From Lottia gigantea (taxonomy: Eukaryota > Mollusca > Gastropoda > Lottiidae), in the NCBI RefSeq assembly GCF_000327385.1, contig NW_008708555.1, forward strand, positions 1,349,754 to 1,413,753: DNA of 64,000 nt. Reading direction: 5' to 3'. Of the stretch, positions 24,721 to 37,560 are shown in pieces (position 1 is the stretch's first letter; the number at the start of each line of letters is the position of its first letter). The notes under the pieces are model-generated. The model was not told where the DNA came from and searched no databases. It saw only the letters and a list, made by a program, of their open reading frames with translations. Made by a program: the position numbers and the translations under genes.

Positions 24721-25675
24721 CCATAATGCTTGGTGGCTGCAAGCTGCTGTTTTTAATTCCTTAGTTTGAATGGAACTAAAGCCATGTGGGTTAAATATTT
24801 CCCACATCTGGCTAAATTCCATTGTGCTCTGAAATTTTTCTCTCAAGAATTTACAATAAGATTGCAGAAACTGGATTTATAAATCTATATGAAATTGCAG
24901 AATTGATTGTACATTGTAAACTGTTTGAAACAATGTGAGTAATAAAATCAATAAATTCCAGAGTTGAAAATATTCTCACTTCATTCTGTTTTATTCCCCG
25001 CGGCGAAATTGATTTTCTAGGGGAATTTAATCTATTTATAAAAAGGATGAGTTTCTATGGTATTTTTTTTTTAATTTTAAGTTTAGAAATAGTAGAATTG
25101 TTCATTAAGCATTGAGTAATTGGAAAAGTATATATTGATAAAAAATAAAATTTTATCTTCAAAATGTCATGTTTAGGAATGATGGCTTGAATATATTTGG
25201 ATATATTTTATATCATATCTACTATGTACATGTTTGTTTGCCTGTCATGTCCAGCTGATATTGTCAAAGTGGCATTAACAATTTTATTGTTTTTCTTTGT
25301 GTTAAATGGATTTTAAGAAATGTTACCTATATGTAATTAAATTAAGATGGTGGATGATATTTTATAAAGGTTAATAAAACTCTTTCAAGGGTGACCACTG
25401 GCCTTCTAAAGTAATTTTTGACCGAGTAGATCTATGTATAAATGACTTGCCTCAGGCTACTATAATCAATATATGAATAACACATGTCGTCAGTGAGTAG
25501 TCATGTTGTCAATTTGATGTCAGTCTGTTAGTGAGTGACATGTCAGTGACAATAGGATGGAAGTTGACTGCCGTGTGTGATGTTTGTTGTCAGACAACTG
25601 TCAATAGATCAATACACACATGGTGTTAAATATCCATTTTAGACTGACTGCAGTTTGAGAAAAGGTCATAGCTAT

Positions 25676-25920
25676 TAGCAAGGTGATAACACTTTAATTG
25701 ATAAACTGCTACTATGGATTAATACATTTGACAGAAGCTTTATCCTTGATACAAAATTAGTTATCAATCTCTCATTGGCAAGGTAATAACACTTTATTGA
25801 TATACTGCTACTGTTGGTATCTCTCATTGACAAAGTAATAACAATTTTATTGATATACTGCTACTATGGGTTAATACATTTTTACAGAAGCACTATTTTT
25901 TCAAGATACAAAATTTAAAA
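25676..25920. repeat. Degenerate ~60-110-bp tandem repeat
   Basis: Three blocks share aaggtaataacactttattg, atatactgctactatgg and ttaatacatttgacagaagc in changing completeness. Non-coding. Confidence 0.5.
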
Positions 25921-26811
25921 TTAATCTTTGGTCAGTTTCTCTGAAATAAAACAAAAATGAGTTATATGTAAGTTTTATTAACTATTCAGAATTCAAACAG
26001 AGCCAGAGATATGGTTATTTTCACTATTCTTATCAGACATCTCTGTTGCAGAGACAATAAATAGATGTTTCTAAAGAATTTTGTATTTCAATATGCAAAT
26101 CTACTAATAGCTGAACTATCTTCTCAACTGGTGTTATAGAGCTTCAGTCACACATGAATGGACAATACAGCAAATCTGATATTAACAATCTATTTTGTAG
26201 ACTACAAAGCTGTCATAGTTTTATTTAAAATATGCTGCACAAAAAGTGACAGAGAAAAATCAATATTTTGTAGTTTTCAATAAAATTCAACTGATAAATG
26301 CAGTCCATGCATTAGAAATTACACACCTTGGTCAGTAAAGACTGGTAGATATAAATCAGTAAACTTGGTTAGACATGCACTTGAATTAGCTGCATTGATC
26401 TGTTCATACAATTATTATTCTATTGTCTGCTGAGAACTGAGATTGAGAATGAATTAATGATAAATCAATAAAATAGAGAGAAAAGGACTGAATGAATGAA
26501 ATTAGCTACATATAGAAACACACGCCATCTGCCATTGAGAACAATTAAGATGTTAATGTGCAGCTTGTCTGTTTGGTTGCATTCAATGCATTAAGCTTTC
26601 TACAGCAGAAGGCAATTACCATATTGTATACAATATCAATACACAAGAAAATTGCTATTGTTCCTGATATTCCAGTCATTTCTTTTACGCTGACAGGCGT
26701 TTGTACTGCATTTGATAAAGAAAGTGTTTCGAAGCATGTCATAGCGTTTTTCTTTTCAAAGCTTTACAATGATTCCAGTGAGTCCTTTCAAGCTGTTATT
26801 ACATTTACGGT

Positions 26812-27091
26812 CATCTTCACAATGTCAAGCTTTTACAAACATCATCTTATAACATACCTTGACTGCAATAACCACCTTTCTTGTCTTATGGAATGGAGCG
26901 ATTTGATTTGATTGTACACTAGCAAATACAGTCTATACAGACTATAAATATTATTGTCTGTCGTTGGCTATATTTGCTAGCATACAATCCAATCAAATCG
27001 TTGCATATACAAACTTCCTTGATACAAGAACAGCAGCTATTGCAGTCAAGGTATAAGACGAGGTTCGTGATAGCTTGACATTGTGAAGATG
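26812..27091. mobile_element. 280-bp foldback element, terminal repeat catcttcacaatgtcaagc
   Basis: The left end catcttcacaatgtcaagc is exactly reversed at the right end (27073-27091). The arms continue as imperfect inverted repeats through ataccttgactgcaata, cgatttgatttgattgta and ctagcaaatac to a centre near 26940-26960, so the whole element can fold on itself. No transposase frame is present. Related copies: 292-336, 42780-43229 and 52102-52312. Confidence 0.75.
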
Positions 27092-27444
27092 GTTTAAGGT
27101 ATATTGAATCTTTCTTGATTTTATATGAATAATATCAAATAGAAACAAAACAGAAAAATGTTCTTATGGTATAAATATATAAACATGGAATAAAAAAGTA
27201 ATTAATTGTTATAAAAAATGTTGACATGTTGTAATTAATGTAGATATTATATTTTAATTAGTCCTTACATCTTAATTAGTGTTAATTACCTAACATTATT
27301 ATATCCTACTCCTAATATTATATTTAATGTTGTTTATTAGGTCATATTTATAACTGCTATTAGGTTCAGATAGCTTGACATTTTCCAATTATTTTCTTGT
27401 CTCTTGTGATACCAATTTACATGTAAATGCCTTTGTATAAAGCA

Positions 27445-27625
27445 GGAAATGAAATGAATGGAGTTTTACGTCCTAATTTTCTTCACCATGTGAGTTAATG
27501 AAGGCGGCAATGCCATGCAGGGTGCAATGAGGGAAATTTTGCCAGGACAGCAGCATTAGCCTGCTCTTTTTTGATTTCCAACTGTCAAGGGATCTTTAAC
27601 ATGCACTGACGGTTACACACGGGGC
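27445..27625 (-). mobile_element. SINE-like element, reverse strand
   Basis: Starts gaaatgaaatgaatggagtt (the tail, reversed), then ccatgcagggtgcaatgagg, ttttgccaggacagcagcat, ccaactgtcaagggatcttt and acacggggcc. This is a good match to the reverse complement of 34983-35217, lacking the outermost 5' part. Confidence 0.7.
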
Positions 27626-28319
27626 CGGTTACAGGCTACAGTAACACTTTTTATAAAGCCGGAGTTTTCAACCATTTTTCTTTCTATTACCCTTTTCAAT
27701 ATCCTTGATTGATTGCATTACTTTCCCCTGTCTGATCCCCGATATGTCCTTTTATTTTGTAATTTTCTCTTAGATTTTCCCTGCAATCTTTTTATGTTGG
27801 AGAATATAGCCTGACTGAATAGAACGACTTGAATTATAATTATAATTGTCAAAAAATATTATGCTAGACTACAAAGTGCCTCATTACCGCTCCCATAAAC
27901 TTCATAATTACTGGCATGTTGAAAAATAAAGAATATTTATTACTTATAGTGAGTAATTGGCCTGACAATGGATGTGATGTGGTTATGGGTAAGGCCATAA
28001 AAAAATATTTGATTTCTGCCTTTCTGCAACAAAGCATGTCAGATCTATATCTAGTATATTTATTATAAATATTTTCATTGAGGGTTTTCTTTTAAAAACT
28101 TAATCAAAAACTCTTGATGCGTTTAAAATCCATTGATAACTGATCTCCCATTGTTGTTAGCTTCATTTACTGGTTATTGAGGGACATCAATAGAATAGTT
28201 GAGTCCATCACAATGTTAGTTGAAAGGAGAGATGAATTGTTACAGACCTATTTAAAGTTCACTTGTTTGTTGGTAGGTGTATTGTGCCGTTAGCCCCTTA
28301 TTAAGAGCATATATATTTG

Positions 28320-28500
28320 AAATGATTACTCTGTCCCTGAAAAACCCGTGTTATAACAGGCCACGTCGAACTTTAAAGATCTTTTGATCTTAGCGAAAAA
28401 GAATAGCCTAGTTCTGATATGTCTGAAAAATTTGCCCCATTGCACAATGTGTGACATTACATTGCCTTTCATTAGTCCAAACTAGATACAATCGTTCTAG
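28320..28500 (+). mobile_element. Diverged SINE-like element
   Basis: Ordered words caactttaaagatctt-type, atttgccccattgcac, gtgacattacattgcc and cattagtcca follow the family consensus with many changes. No tail can be defined. Confidence 0.4.
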
Positions 28501-29093
28501 ATATATACAGGGAATATAACATATAACTGGGGCATATTAAACCATCTAGAAATTGTTTTTATGTTTATCATAAAATAGGGTTTAAGTAGGGTTAACAAGC
28601 AGGCCCTAGGGTCAGTCAAGGTGGATGAGTCTCAAGTAGAAAGATAGTGAATTAAATCACCTAGAAAATGATTTTCAATGAAAAAATAAGTGTTATTAGA
28701 CCCTCATTGAAGATCTGTTATTGAATGAATATTAACATCTCTCAAAGATTGTTGCAAACATGACCCTTTACTTCATCTGAGTACAAGTTACTTTTTATTT
28801 GCTTTAACTTTGACTAAGTCTATCTCCAGAAGCAAAGACAAATATTATTTTTTTCCCAAAAAATTCAAAACAAATTTTCAATGTCACTTTTGGTGTCTAT
28901 AGAAGTTTTTAGAATTTTCTAATTGATAGACATAGAAATGTGATTGTTCAATTTGTGTTTTTAGAAAGTTAAGAAAATATTTTGAGATCAATAGTTTGAG
29001 AGATGTTTGAGAAGCAAATCAATTCCAATTTCACTTCCTATTATCAATATTTATATAAAATATTTCAATTCTAATCCAGTATATTTCAAGCCA

Positions 29094-29492
29094 TTAAAAG
29101 AAATTGTAAAGAGGTTTTTTAAAGAATTTTATGTGTATCAGGAACACAGATAGCATCAATTTGCACCATTGAAATTTTCAATCAGACGTCTTTGGTTCCT
29201 GCAATTCCACTAAAACTAAGTAAGCTAACCAGCACTTGTAAATGAATAGTTCTTGTTTCGGACCTTCGCCAGTGCTTTCTATGAGTTAAATTTTCATATC
29301 TAAGTGTTTGATGACATCACAAATTGCAAAGAGCCTTAAGTGATAAAGCATATTTTTACGACAGTAACGTTATCATACACTTAGTTTTGTGGAATTTCAA
29401 CAACACATGTCTGATTGAAAATTAAAATGATGCAAATTGATGCTATCAGTGTACTGGATACATATGTAAAATCTAGAAAACAATCCCTTTAA
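29094..29492. mobile_element. 399-bp TTAA-flanked inverted-repeat MITE, both arms present
   Basis: TTAA at both borders. The left arm reads gaaattgtaaagaggttttt ... gcaccattgaaattttcaat ... cctgcaattccactaaaac. The right arm carries the same words reversed (acttagttttgtggaattt ... ctgattgaaaattaaaatga ... acaatccctttaa). This is the best copy of the 'gattgtaaagagg' family. No transposase is present. The TTAA borders resemble piggyBac-type target sites, but the TTAA could belong to the element itself. Confidence 0.7.
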
Positions 29493-32400
29493 ACTTGTTT
29501 CAGATGATACTGTTATAATTCAATGGCCTTGCAATTCGTGTACTAGAATTCGAGAACTAGATCAATTTCAATCTCACTTTCTGTCTTCAATAGCTAAAAT
29601 TTCTATCCAGTCTGATTCATTTTATTGAGCCATTTCTACATTGTTTCTGGGTTTTATGAGTAGACTGAAATTTACTTTGAGGAGGGAGGGGAGGGGAATT
29701 TGTAATCTTTAATCTGTATTTCTCCAGAATATCTGTTAGTTAGACTGGATGTCCTAGAAACATTGTCTTAGAAATAAAAATAGAAATTTGTTTAAAGAAT
29801 GGTTCACCTTTCATCATTTGAAAAGTTAAAATATAAAAAGGTTTCTGTTACAATGTAGGTATTATGAAGTTTTGAATGAGATAAGTACAAAGTAAACAAG
29901 TGTGGTATATGAAAAGGAAATATCAAGTACAAGTGGGCAATACGACACATAATGCCCTGGTATTATTACAAAATATATAAACATTAAAGACAGTACAGAA
30001 GTTTACTTTAGCTTTTCAATGAATAAGGTAAATTCAAAGCTTCAGTTTCATTTCTTTTCAAGAGAAATATGAGATGAGTGCTAGATGAAGATAGGGCAAT
30101 AAGATTATTTCAGTTGTCAATAAATTTTGCTCACAGCGGCTACATACATGGTTCACATTATGGAAATAGTTGAATATAAGGCGATGCATTTTAACAAATC
30201 GAAACTTTTTTATAAGAAGGGTAGCTTGTTTGCACATATTGTTTATGGGCTTCATGCTTGTGTTTATTTTTACAAAACAAAATGTAAAACAGACTATGTG
30301 TAAGAGTGGTGATTGACTGGTTGAAAATGATATGACATCAATCTCAGTCTCAAATTCAAGGTTTACCAGCTAAAGAGACACACAGTAAAAATATGTTATA
30401 GTTTCATAAGTATTGAAGAGACAATGAGCCAGTAGGTGTCTGTTAACTATTAACCGGGGTCAAAAGCTTCAATCAGATTTAATCAATCAGTTTTAATCAA
30501 TCAGAGTGATCAGTTCATCAGGGGATTAACACTAATCCATTACTGGGATTAAGTGTGACATATCATACCCTTGTATACTCCTTTATGTAGATCAATCTTG
30601 ATCTCTTACTGTCATCAGCTGATAAAAGTCTAGGTGGCTCAGAGATTTGTTGATAAGTTTTAAGTCTGGTGTTTGAACTCAGCATAGGTAGCAATGAAAG
30701 ACATTACATAGTAATACAAATAGTTGGGTTTCTATATGAGACATACACTCTTTAAGATTACAGGGGTACAGTCACCTAAATATTTGCTTTTCTACCAGAC
30801 TAAGCTCAGTTACAGTCACCTGTAAAGTCATATACATATTAGCCCAAGCATCTGATAATGCTCAATTTCAGCCATATGTAGTCGTTCTGGTTATTCATCA
30901 ATTAAGCAACAACATAATACTACTCTAATTTAGACTGTCATCATTTCAAGGAAGTCGTTAAAGCTTTCAGCAGTAGTCATTAATTATGTCATCTGGTAGT
31001 TACTGCATGTGAGAAGGTTCATACCCCTTTAATGACTTGACTCATAGTAACTGTGTGGACAGAGTTTGGTCACCATAAAGTAGTTTTTGATGTTTACTAG
31101 GAAATATAAATTATAAAGATGAAAACTTGTTAGAAGAAAGGATGGAGAGAACATGACAGTTCGGCCATGAATTCATATTTTATCATGTTCATTTAAATAC
31201 ATCTTGACACCTAACCTTCTAACCAGGTGGGGTGAAAAACATCATCATGGACCTTGATTGGACGTGTTTCTGAGTAAATTCGTGGACAATACACCCATTT
31301 CCTTTTATTTCATTTCTGGTTAAATTTATGAGACCTTCCTTCGTAATTAGCCTAGTTGCTTTTCATGTTCATAATTGATCAGTAAGTAGTTGTTGGCCTT
31401 CAGAAGGTTCAGCAGAGGACCAGTCACTGGTGTATTCTCTAATAGAAACAGTCACTTTGAATCCAGTTTTTTAATGCTCGAGTGATTCTAGTCCCTGATT
31501 GAAGTCAAAGATTGTATATTAGCAGATGGATTAGACTGAACAGTAAGTGTTTAAACTCTGTCTTGGTTGGTAGATGACAATGTTAATGAACCTTTCCAGA
31601 TAAAGCTGACTACGTTGTTGTTGGTTGACACACTCTATCTGTGGACTTGACGGGTGGGGACAACAAACTACCCCTAATGAGATTATTTCAAGGTTCAAGC
31701 TAATTTGGTTAAATTATGACTTATTTAATGAATAAATTAACCATTATCTGGGGTTTAGAGAGTACAAAGAATATTATTATCATAAAAATTGAAATAAAAA
31801 TGACTTCATTAACATAATTGCCTACCTGACTTTCCAAAATGGATAGAGGAATTGACAAGTGCTCCAGAAGTTTGTATACATGCCCTGCCTCAACAGCAGG
31901 TGCTAGTTGTGCTATGAATTATAAGACTTCAAAAATGGGTTTTAATCCTTGATGTTTAACTTGGATATGTATAGCTTTAATTTTAAAATTCAGTGTAGGT
32001 GAAAAAACAATATATAATTGAAATTACGAAAACACAGACCGAGTTGCAACTTTTGTGGTTCCTGTAAATTCAAGAAAACTTGACAGTCAAGAATACCACA
32101 TAGGCAAACGGCGTTTGCTAGAGAAATATGACTATTTAGTCAAGATGGAACAGGAATTTGGAATGGTGTAAGGAGAAACTGTATGTATTCCAGAAAGGAA
32201 AGGTGTTGATCATCTCGTTTGAAACCTAAACTCAAAATCTGAATAAAATAGCTTTAAGAAATAGTTTCTATTTTGATGAAAATAATAAAATGACTATTAT
32301 GATGGTTAAATTTAGGTCTAAGTACACTAATAAGGCTTTAGATTTCATTGTCAATATTTTTATCTTCGTTATTATTATTCATAGAATCCTGGGGAGGTAA

Positions 32401-33299
32401 AACTTATGAATAATAATTTGAAAATAAAAATATTTTTATTAAATGTACTTATGATCAGTGAAAGTTTTTATGTCCTTATATATTTTTATATCACTCTTTC
32501 TTTTAATCAAACTCTCTAAGAATTTCTTTTAAACGAATTTGATATTTTCCAAGAATTGAAGTAGTTTTTTTAATATTTGCTGATATTTTCCTTGAAACAT
32601 AGTTCCTTCTTCTATAATTCTATGTCTCTCTTCCTTTTGTGCTTGTGATCAGGCTGATCTCCAATTTTATCTTAGTATTGAATTTTGTTTTTATTTTTCC
32701 AGTGTTTTCTCCATTGAAAGATTTGAAACATAGTAAACAATGTCCCTCCTTTGATAATTAATCTTGCTCTATTTCTACTCTGATCTCTGTTAAACTGCTA
32801 TGTGGTTTTTCTCGTTTTCCGTCATTATGTTTGTATTTAAACAATGTTAGACCACTCTCATTATTCTCAACTTTAAACAAGATGGGCAAAATATTTCAGA
32901 AAAAACATGGCCTAATTGGATTTTTGTGATTTAATTTTGGGTGGACTCTGATGTAAATTCAATGTAAGTAACAAGTTTGATAGCCAGTGTAAGAATAAAC
33001 AACTTTTAATTGGATTTTTATTCATGTATATACGACTTTCGTAACTTTAAATATTTCTGTAGATTTATATTTATCAATTCAAAGCCATTTTACATTTTAT
33101 GCATTGATTAGATGAGATTTTTTTGGACCATCTACCGTTAAGTTAAGTGACCAAAACCAATGAATCTATACAGTGGCTGAGCCAAAGGGGGCAGAGGGGG
33201 CAGAGATATTACACACCCCCTTCTGACGTAAACCTGGGGCTCCTTCCCGCCACTGAATCCATATCATTAAACACCTACCTGAAACAACCCCGTCAGTGA

Positions 33300-33505
33300 A
33301 ATCTAGACATATGGATGGGACACTAAACCGAGGTTCTATCAGTCTGTGTACATTAACGAGCCCTTGACTGTGTGAAATAAAAGAAAAGACTATGCTAATG
33401 CTGATGTCCTTAAAAAATTTCCCTCATATTACACTTCACGATGTTGCATTAGCAGAAACAGATGCAGAAATTTAGAAAGTAAAACTTCATTTCATTTCGT
33501 GTCAC
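33300..33505 (+). mobile_element. SINE-like element
   Basis: Shares gggacactaaaccgaggtt, gtctgtgtacattaacga, atgctaatgctgatgtcctt, aaatttccctcat and gatgttgcattagc with the family, ending in cttcatttcatttcgtg. The 5' part before ggatgggac is absent or diverged. Confidence 0.6.
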
Positions 33506-34982
33506 ATGTACCCATTGCCCAATGTAAAATTTATACCACTTGATTTACGTGGGCTTAACAAAACACCTGTAACGAGTTTTACCTTTATTCAGGTACAATA
33601 CAAGTCTTTAATCTTGACAAACCAACATGACTTTCTTTTATTCTCTCTCTTTTACATGCCTCGTTAGTTAATTAATTAGTTAATCACTCTACAAACATCA
33701 ATGACATCATTTTACGGATGCCTGTGAAGTGTGACATCATTGTATCATGCCTGTGGGGTACAAATTGTTAAGACAGGATTGTAACATGGTCATCAAAGTG
33801 AATCAGACTAGTTTAAGTGACCTCTAACTTATTAAAATGTTTTTCATGTTTCAATTGACACAGGATTAAACTGTCCTAAAGGTTTGTATATAACATCTTG
33901 AATGCTCGAGGATAGCTCTTGATCCAAATTGCAATGATTTTGTCATCTACGTTTGTTTGGATTTGCTTTTATTTTTGTTATGGTCCTCAAGTGAAATAGT
34001 CTAGTTTTAGTGATTTCTAACTTCGATTGACTCTGGATCAAACTATACTAAAGGTATGTGTGCAACATTTGGAATGATCTAGAATAGCAGTCAGTTTACA
34101 CCGATTTTATCATTTCTGTTCAAGGGATCTTTCCTCTTCTAGTGAAGTCTTATTCATGTTTATTTGAGAGATTTTTAATTACAAGTTATAAGTGTCGTGC
34201 AAAGTGTGATACTAGAATTTCATCAAGCACAGGCTTTTCTATGGTTAATTTCCAATGATTTGGGAGGAGTTTTGAGACAGGGTGAGTTATAGGCTGTTTA
34301 ACTTAAAATCTTAGACATGTATTTGGTGGCATGACTCTTCATAAGTTAATGATAACATTATTGTTAAAAATAAGACTATTTCACATAATATGAAATATTA
34401 TCGAACTTTCAGTTTCACTTTGAATTTCTCTGAAAATTTACTTTGACAGAGAAGCTCATTCATCAGGCTTTGCATGATTGAACTGACACCTGAACCAATT
34501 TCAAAATATTTTTTCGAATCTAAAATAAAGACGACATCACCAGACTATTCTGCACCAAACTGACATTTATATAGTTGGTGCTCTAAGTAAATTTCATGTT
34601 GTTGTTTGCTGATTGTTGTTTACAAATTGATGGTTCTGTTGACATGTTGTTTACTTCACTGCTCTTGATATTTTGTTTATTTTGTTTACTATTTACATGG
34701 GATGTAAACATACTGCACCTTCAAGTGTTAGACATGTTGTCATCCCTGAATAAAGAAGTTTAGGATTGAAAATGTAAGAGACAGCTTTGTGCCTCATCCA
34801 TTCTCATTAGCTCAAACCTTTTAAATTTTACATCATTAAAATCAGAATTGATTAAGCTATATAATGAAACCTTCAGATGAAGTTTACCATCACTCATTTC
34901 TGAGAAAGTGTAGTTTTAAGCCCATTTTCTTGCTGTTGATCAGGTGTTTGGTGAAGTCACATAGACTATTTCTTCTTATGCA

Positions 34983-35217
34983 GGTAAGAGGGGCTGACAT
35001 GGAATAATCGTCTAGTCGTTCGGATGGGACAATAAACCGAGGCCCTGTGTGCTACAGGCTGTGCACGTTAAAGATCCCTCGAAAGTTGGAAAAAGAGCAG
35101 GCTAATGCCGCTGTCCTGGCAAAATTTCCCTCATGGCACCCTGCATGGCGTTGCATTAGCCCACAAGGTGCAGAAAAGTAGGACGTAAAACTCCATTCAT
35201 TTCATTTCATTTCACTG
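34983..35217 (+). mobile_element. Best SINE-like copy in the window (~235 bp)
   Basis: Reads gaggggctgacatggaataa, cgttcggatgggacaataaa, ccgaggccctgtgtgctaca, cacgttaaagatccctcgaa, caaaatttccctcatggcac, cctgcatggcgttgcatta, gtgcagaaaagtaggacg and a cattcatttcatttcattt tail. At least ten relatives occur in the window on both strands. It has no coding frame. The tail and length fit a SINE; I did not find a clear tRNA-type promoter in it. Confidence 0.7.
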
Positions 35218-35514
35218 TGAGACTTACATTCGCTGTGTTCAAAACGAGGTGTGAAAAAGGTCTATAGTTTTTGGTTGTAATTTTAACACAAGTACACTGA
35301 ACGTTGAATAATCTTCAAATTGGTAGTTAACATAAACTTGACTTGTGAAAATCCACTTCAAAAATTTAGTTGTGACATTTTTTTGTTTTTTTAACCTTTA
35401 AATGTATATATTAAAGTAAGAGTAAACTTGTGTCAAAATTATTTGTGAAACACAATATCAATAGTAGGGTTTGTCAATATCTAACTTCTTAAGATATTAA
35501 ATTTAGTGTTTGGG

Positions 35515-35740
35515 CACTGACTGTAGCTCAGTCAGTTAGTCTGCTTGATTGCATTGAAAAAATGGTGCTTGTCGCTTTCAGTTTTGATCGTTGCTAGTCA
35601 GACAACTCTGGTCCTACCCAGTTCTTCATATACCTTGTGGAATCGTGTGGAGCACAGTACATGAACGTCTGCTGAACGTGATGAAGCCATATTTTCTTAT
35701 TCCAGTGGACCCAACTTTAATCGGGTAGGCTCTCACTGTT
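35515..35740 (+). mobile_element. tRNA-like (A-box) repeat, possible SINE head
   Basis: Cactgactgtagctcagtca contains a good A-box (TAGCTCAGTCAG, 35524-35535), as in a tRNA D arm. No matching anticodon stem or acceptor stem can be drawn and the B-box is doubtful, so it is called a tRNA-derived repeat rather than a tRNA gene. Confidence 0.35.
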
Positions 35741-35962
35741 AATTTATACATTCAAGTTCAATTTCCACAAGGTTTGTCCAAGAACCTCTCCTCTTTCCCC
35801 TGGTAAATGTGAAATGGGTATTTTAGTTTTTTTTAAGGATTATTAACACCTGTACTAATACAAAATTCCATTAAGAAGATAAGGTATTTAGTTTGTCAAA
35901 GTAGATTATTATAACATAAAATTGTGTCCATTATTTCATGTGATCTCAACCCCTACATGTAG

Positions 35963-36150
35963 CTTAACCCTTTCAACTGTAGAAGCCGGTTTAACGGGCA
36001 TATATGCAATATATACCCGAGCAGCCGGTATACCAGCTGTTACTACGTGACGTCATACAACGTTAACGTCATACGCCTTTACTTTTATTACTTGGAGTTC
36101 AGGGTATATGACGTTATAATTCATTTACACTCAGGGTTCAAAGGGTTAAG
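35963..36150. mobile_element. 188-bp CpG-rich MITE with CRE-like sites
   Basis: Ends cttaaccctttcaac and gttcaaagggttaag form a near-perfect 15-bp inverted repeat containing TTAA. Inside, CpG density is far above the surroundings, with tgacgtca at 36048-36055 and further taacgtcata and tatgacgtta motifs. No coding frame. Confidence 0.6.
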
Positions 36151-36700
36151 ATTATTTCATGTGATCTTGCGTAAGATTTAGATATAAGAGAATGTTATTG
36201 TTAATCAAATTCAGCAGAACGCATTGAACCAAAAATTCTGTTTCATTCCATTTATTTCTCTGAAGTAAAAATGTCAACAACATAAACAAGGCAAATAGAT
36301 TTACAGATTTTCACTTGTTCAGAGCAGACCGTCAAACTTACCTTACTATTGTAAGATTGTTTGTGTATGGATTGTCATTCTTGTTTGTTTTTTAGTCCCT
36401 ACAGGTTTAAAATGCTTCAAATTGTTGTTTAGTATATTCAGCAACAAAAGTTATCAAATCTCTTGAATCTAGTGTGTGGTTTTTGAAGTATTTCTTGTGT
36501 TCTATTGAATTTTTCGGTTCTTTGAAGTAATAACGACGCTTGACCCCTACTAAAGGTCAAGTTTATTCAGAGGTTGAGCTGATACTTGTTACAAATTAAT
36601 TCAAGGGCTTGAAAAAATTACCAGAATTAGGAAAATATGAGAAATTTGAAACCGATGTAGACAATGAATATACATACAAAATAATACTAATATAAGCTTT

Positions 36701-36901
36701 GTGATCTTTATTGAAAATTTCAGGGGCAAGGAAAGATTTTGGAAGAGCCCATCTTTGTGTGCTGAAGGTGTGTTAAGTTCTGAGTCAAACCTGCCTCCTT
36801 TGGGTTCAGTACTGATTTTTGCACCAGGGATGGACAAGTTGATGAATCCATTCACTAGAGGCTGGCACCATCCTGGAGACAAAAAACCTTTTAATGACTA
36901 G
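36701..36901 (-). repeat. Unidentified conserved-looking block open on both strands
   Basis: Both strands stay open for 66-93 codons and the composition is less AT-rich than its surroundings. On the minus strand ggcaggtttgactcagaact resembles a Pol III B-box, so it may be a SINE body. Neither translation is recognised and no start or splice context supports a gene. Confidence 0.25.
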
Positions 36902-36914
36902 ACCAGGCCATGTG

Positions 36915-37130
36915 AGGAAAGAAAGAAGGATATTTTACAAGGATAACAACTTGGGATCGTGAGGATCCTTTCTACCAGCTGGTCCTTGGCCAAAACCCTT
37001 GGCATTGATCTTTCATTTGGTAATCATTTACAGCTGGTTTGATCAAGGTCACAAGAACACAGTTTTCTATCCCATCTGGCTAAACAATGAACCCCCATTT
37101 CATTCCTGTGTCTAGTGGAATGTGAACTGA
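36915..37130 (+). repeat. Dispersed repeat ('ttacaaggataacaact' family)
   Basis: Ttttacaaggataacaactt, aggatcctttctaccagct, cccttggcattgatctttc and catttacagctggtttga recur in parts near 10055-10150, 17560-17710 and 42060-42125. A multi-copy element of unknown class. Confidence 0.5.
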
Positions 37131-37279
37131 ACATCTGTCCTCTCACAGTTCTTCAATTCCAACAGCTAACAACAAAATATACCATTATTTGTTCAGAAGA
37201 AGTTTTCTCAATTTAGCTAAGGCTAATGTGTTTGATATTGTCTTAACCTTCACTGGTTAAATTTAAATTTTGACTTAGA

Positions 37280-37560
37280 TTTGTGTGTTTTTTTAGTTTC
37301 AACTTTAAAAAATGTGTGTTTTAAAAAAGTTATTAAACAGTTTAAGTTTGCGTTTTTTAAGAAATACAACATATATTAGTAACTTCAATAATTGATGTTT
37401 TACAGAATTTTAGAACAGTTTAGAAGGTATTTTTTCGAGAAATCTGACAGTTTTTTGTTTAACTTTAAAACTGTGTTTTTTCAAGAATTATGAAACATTT
37501 TAGGAAGGTGTTTTCTCAAGAAATTTGACACATATTTGTGAAAGAAAATACTTAGAAGAT
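37280..37560. repeat. Degenerate T-rich ~80-bp repeats
   Basis: Three to four loose copies share aactttaaaactgtgttttt, tcaagaaat and a word like attttagaacagttta. Highly diverged; boundaries are approximate. Confidence 0.35.

Noticed and set aside
33175-33240. Possible shared repeat between 33175 and 39005 (ccaaagggggcagaggggg-like words)
   Set aside because: The shared stretch is short and G-rich; boundaries and family could not be established.
35515-35590. tRNA gene
   Set aside because: An A-box is present but no complete cloverleaf; better explained as a tRNA-derived repeat.
36601-36882. 93-codon open frame, minus strand
   Set aside because: Overlaps an open frame on the other strand over a repeat-like block; neither translation is recognised.
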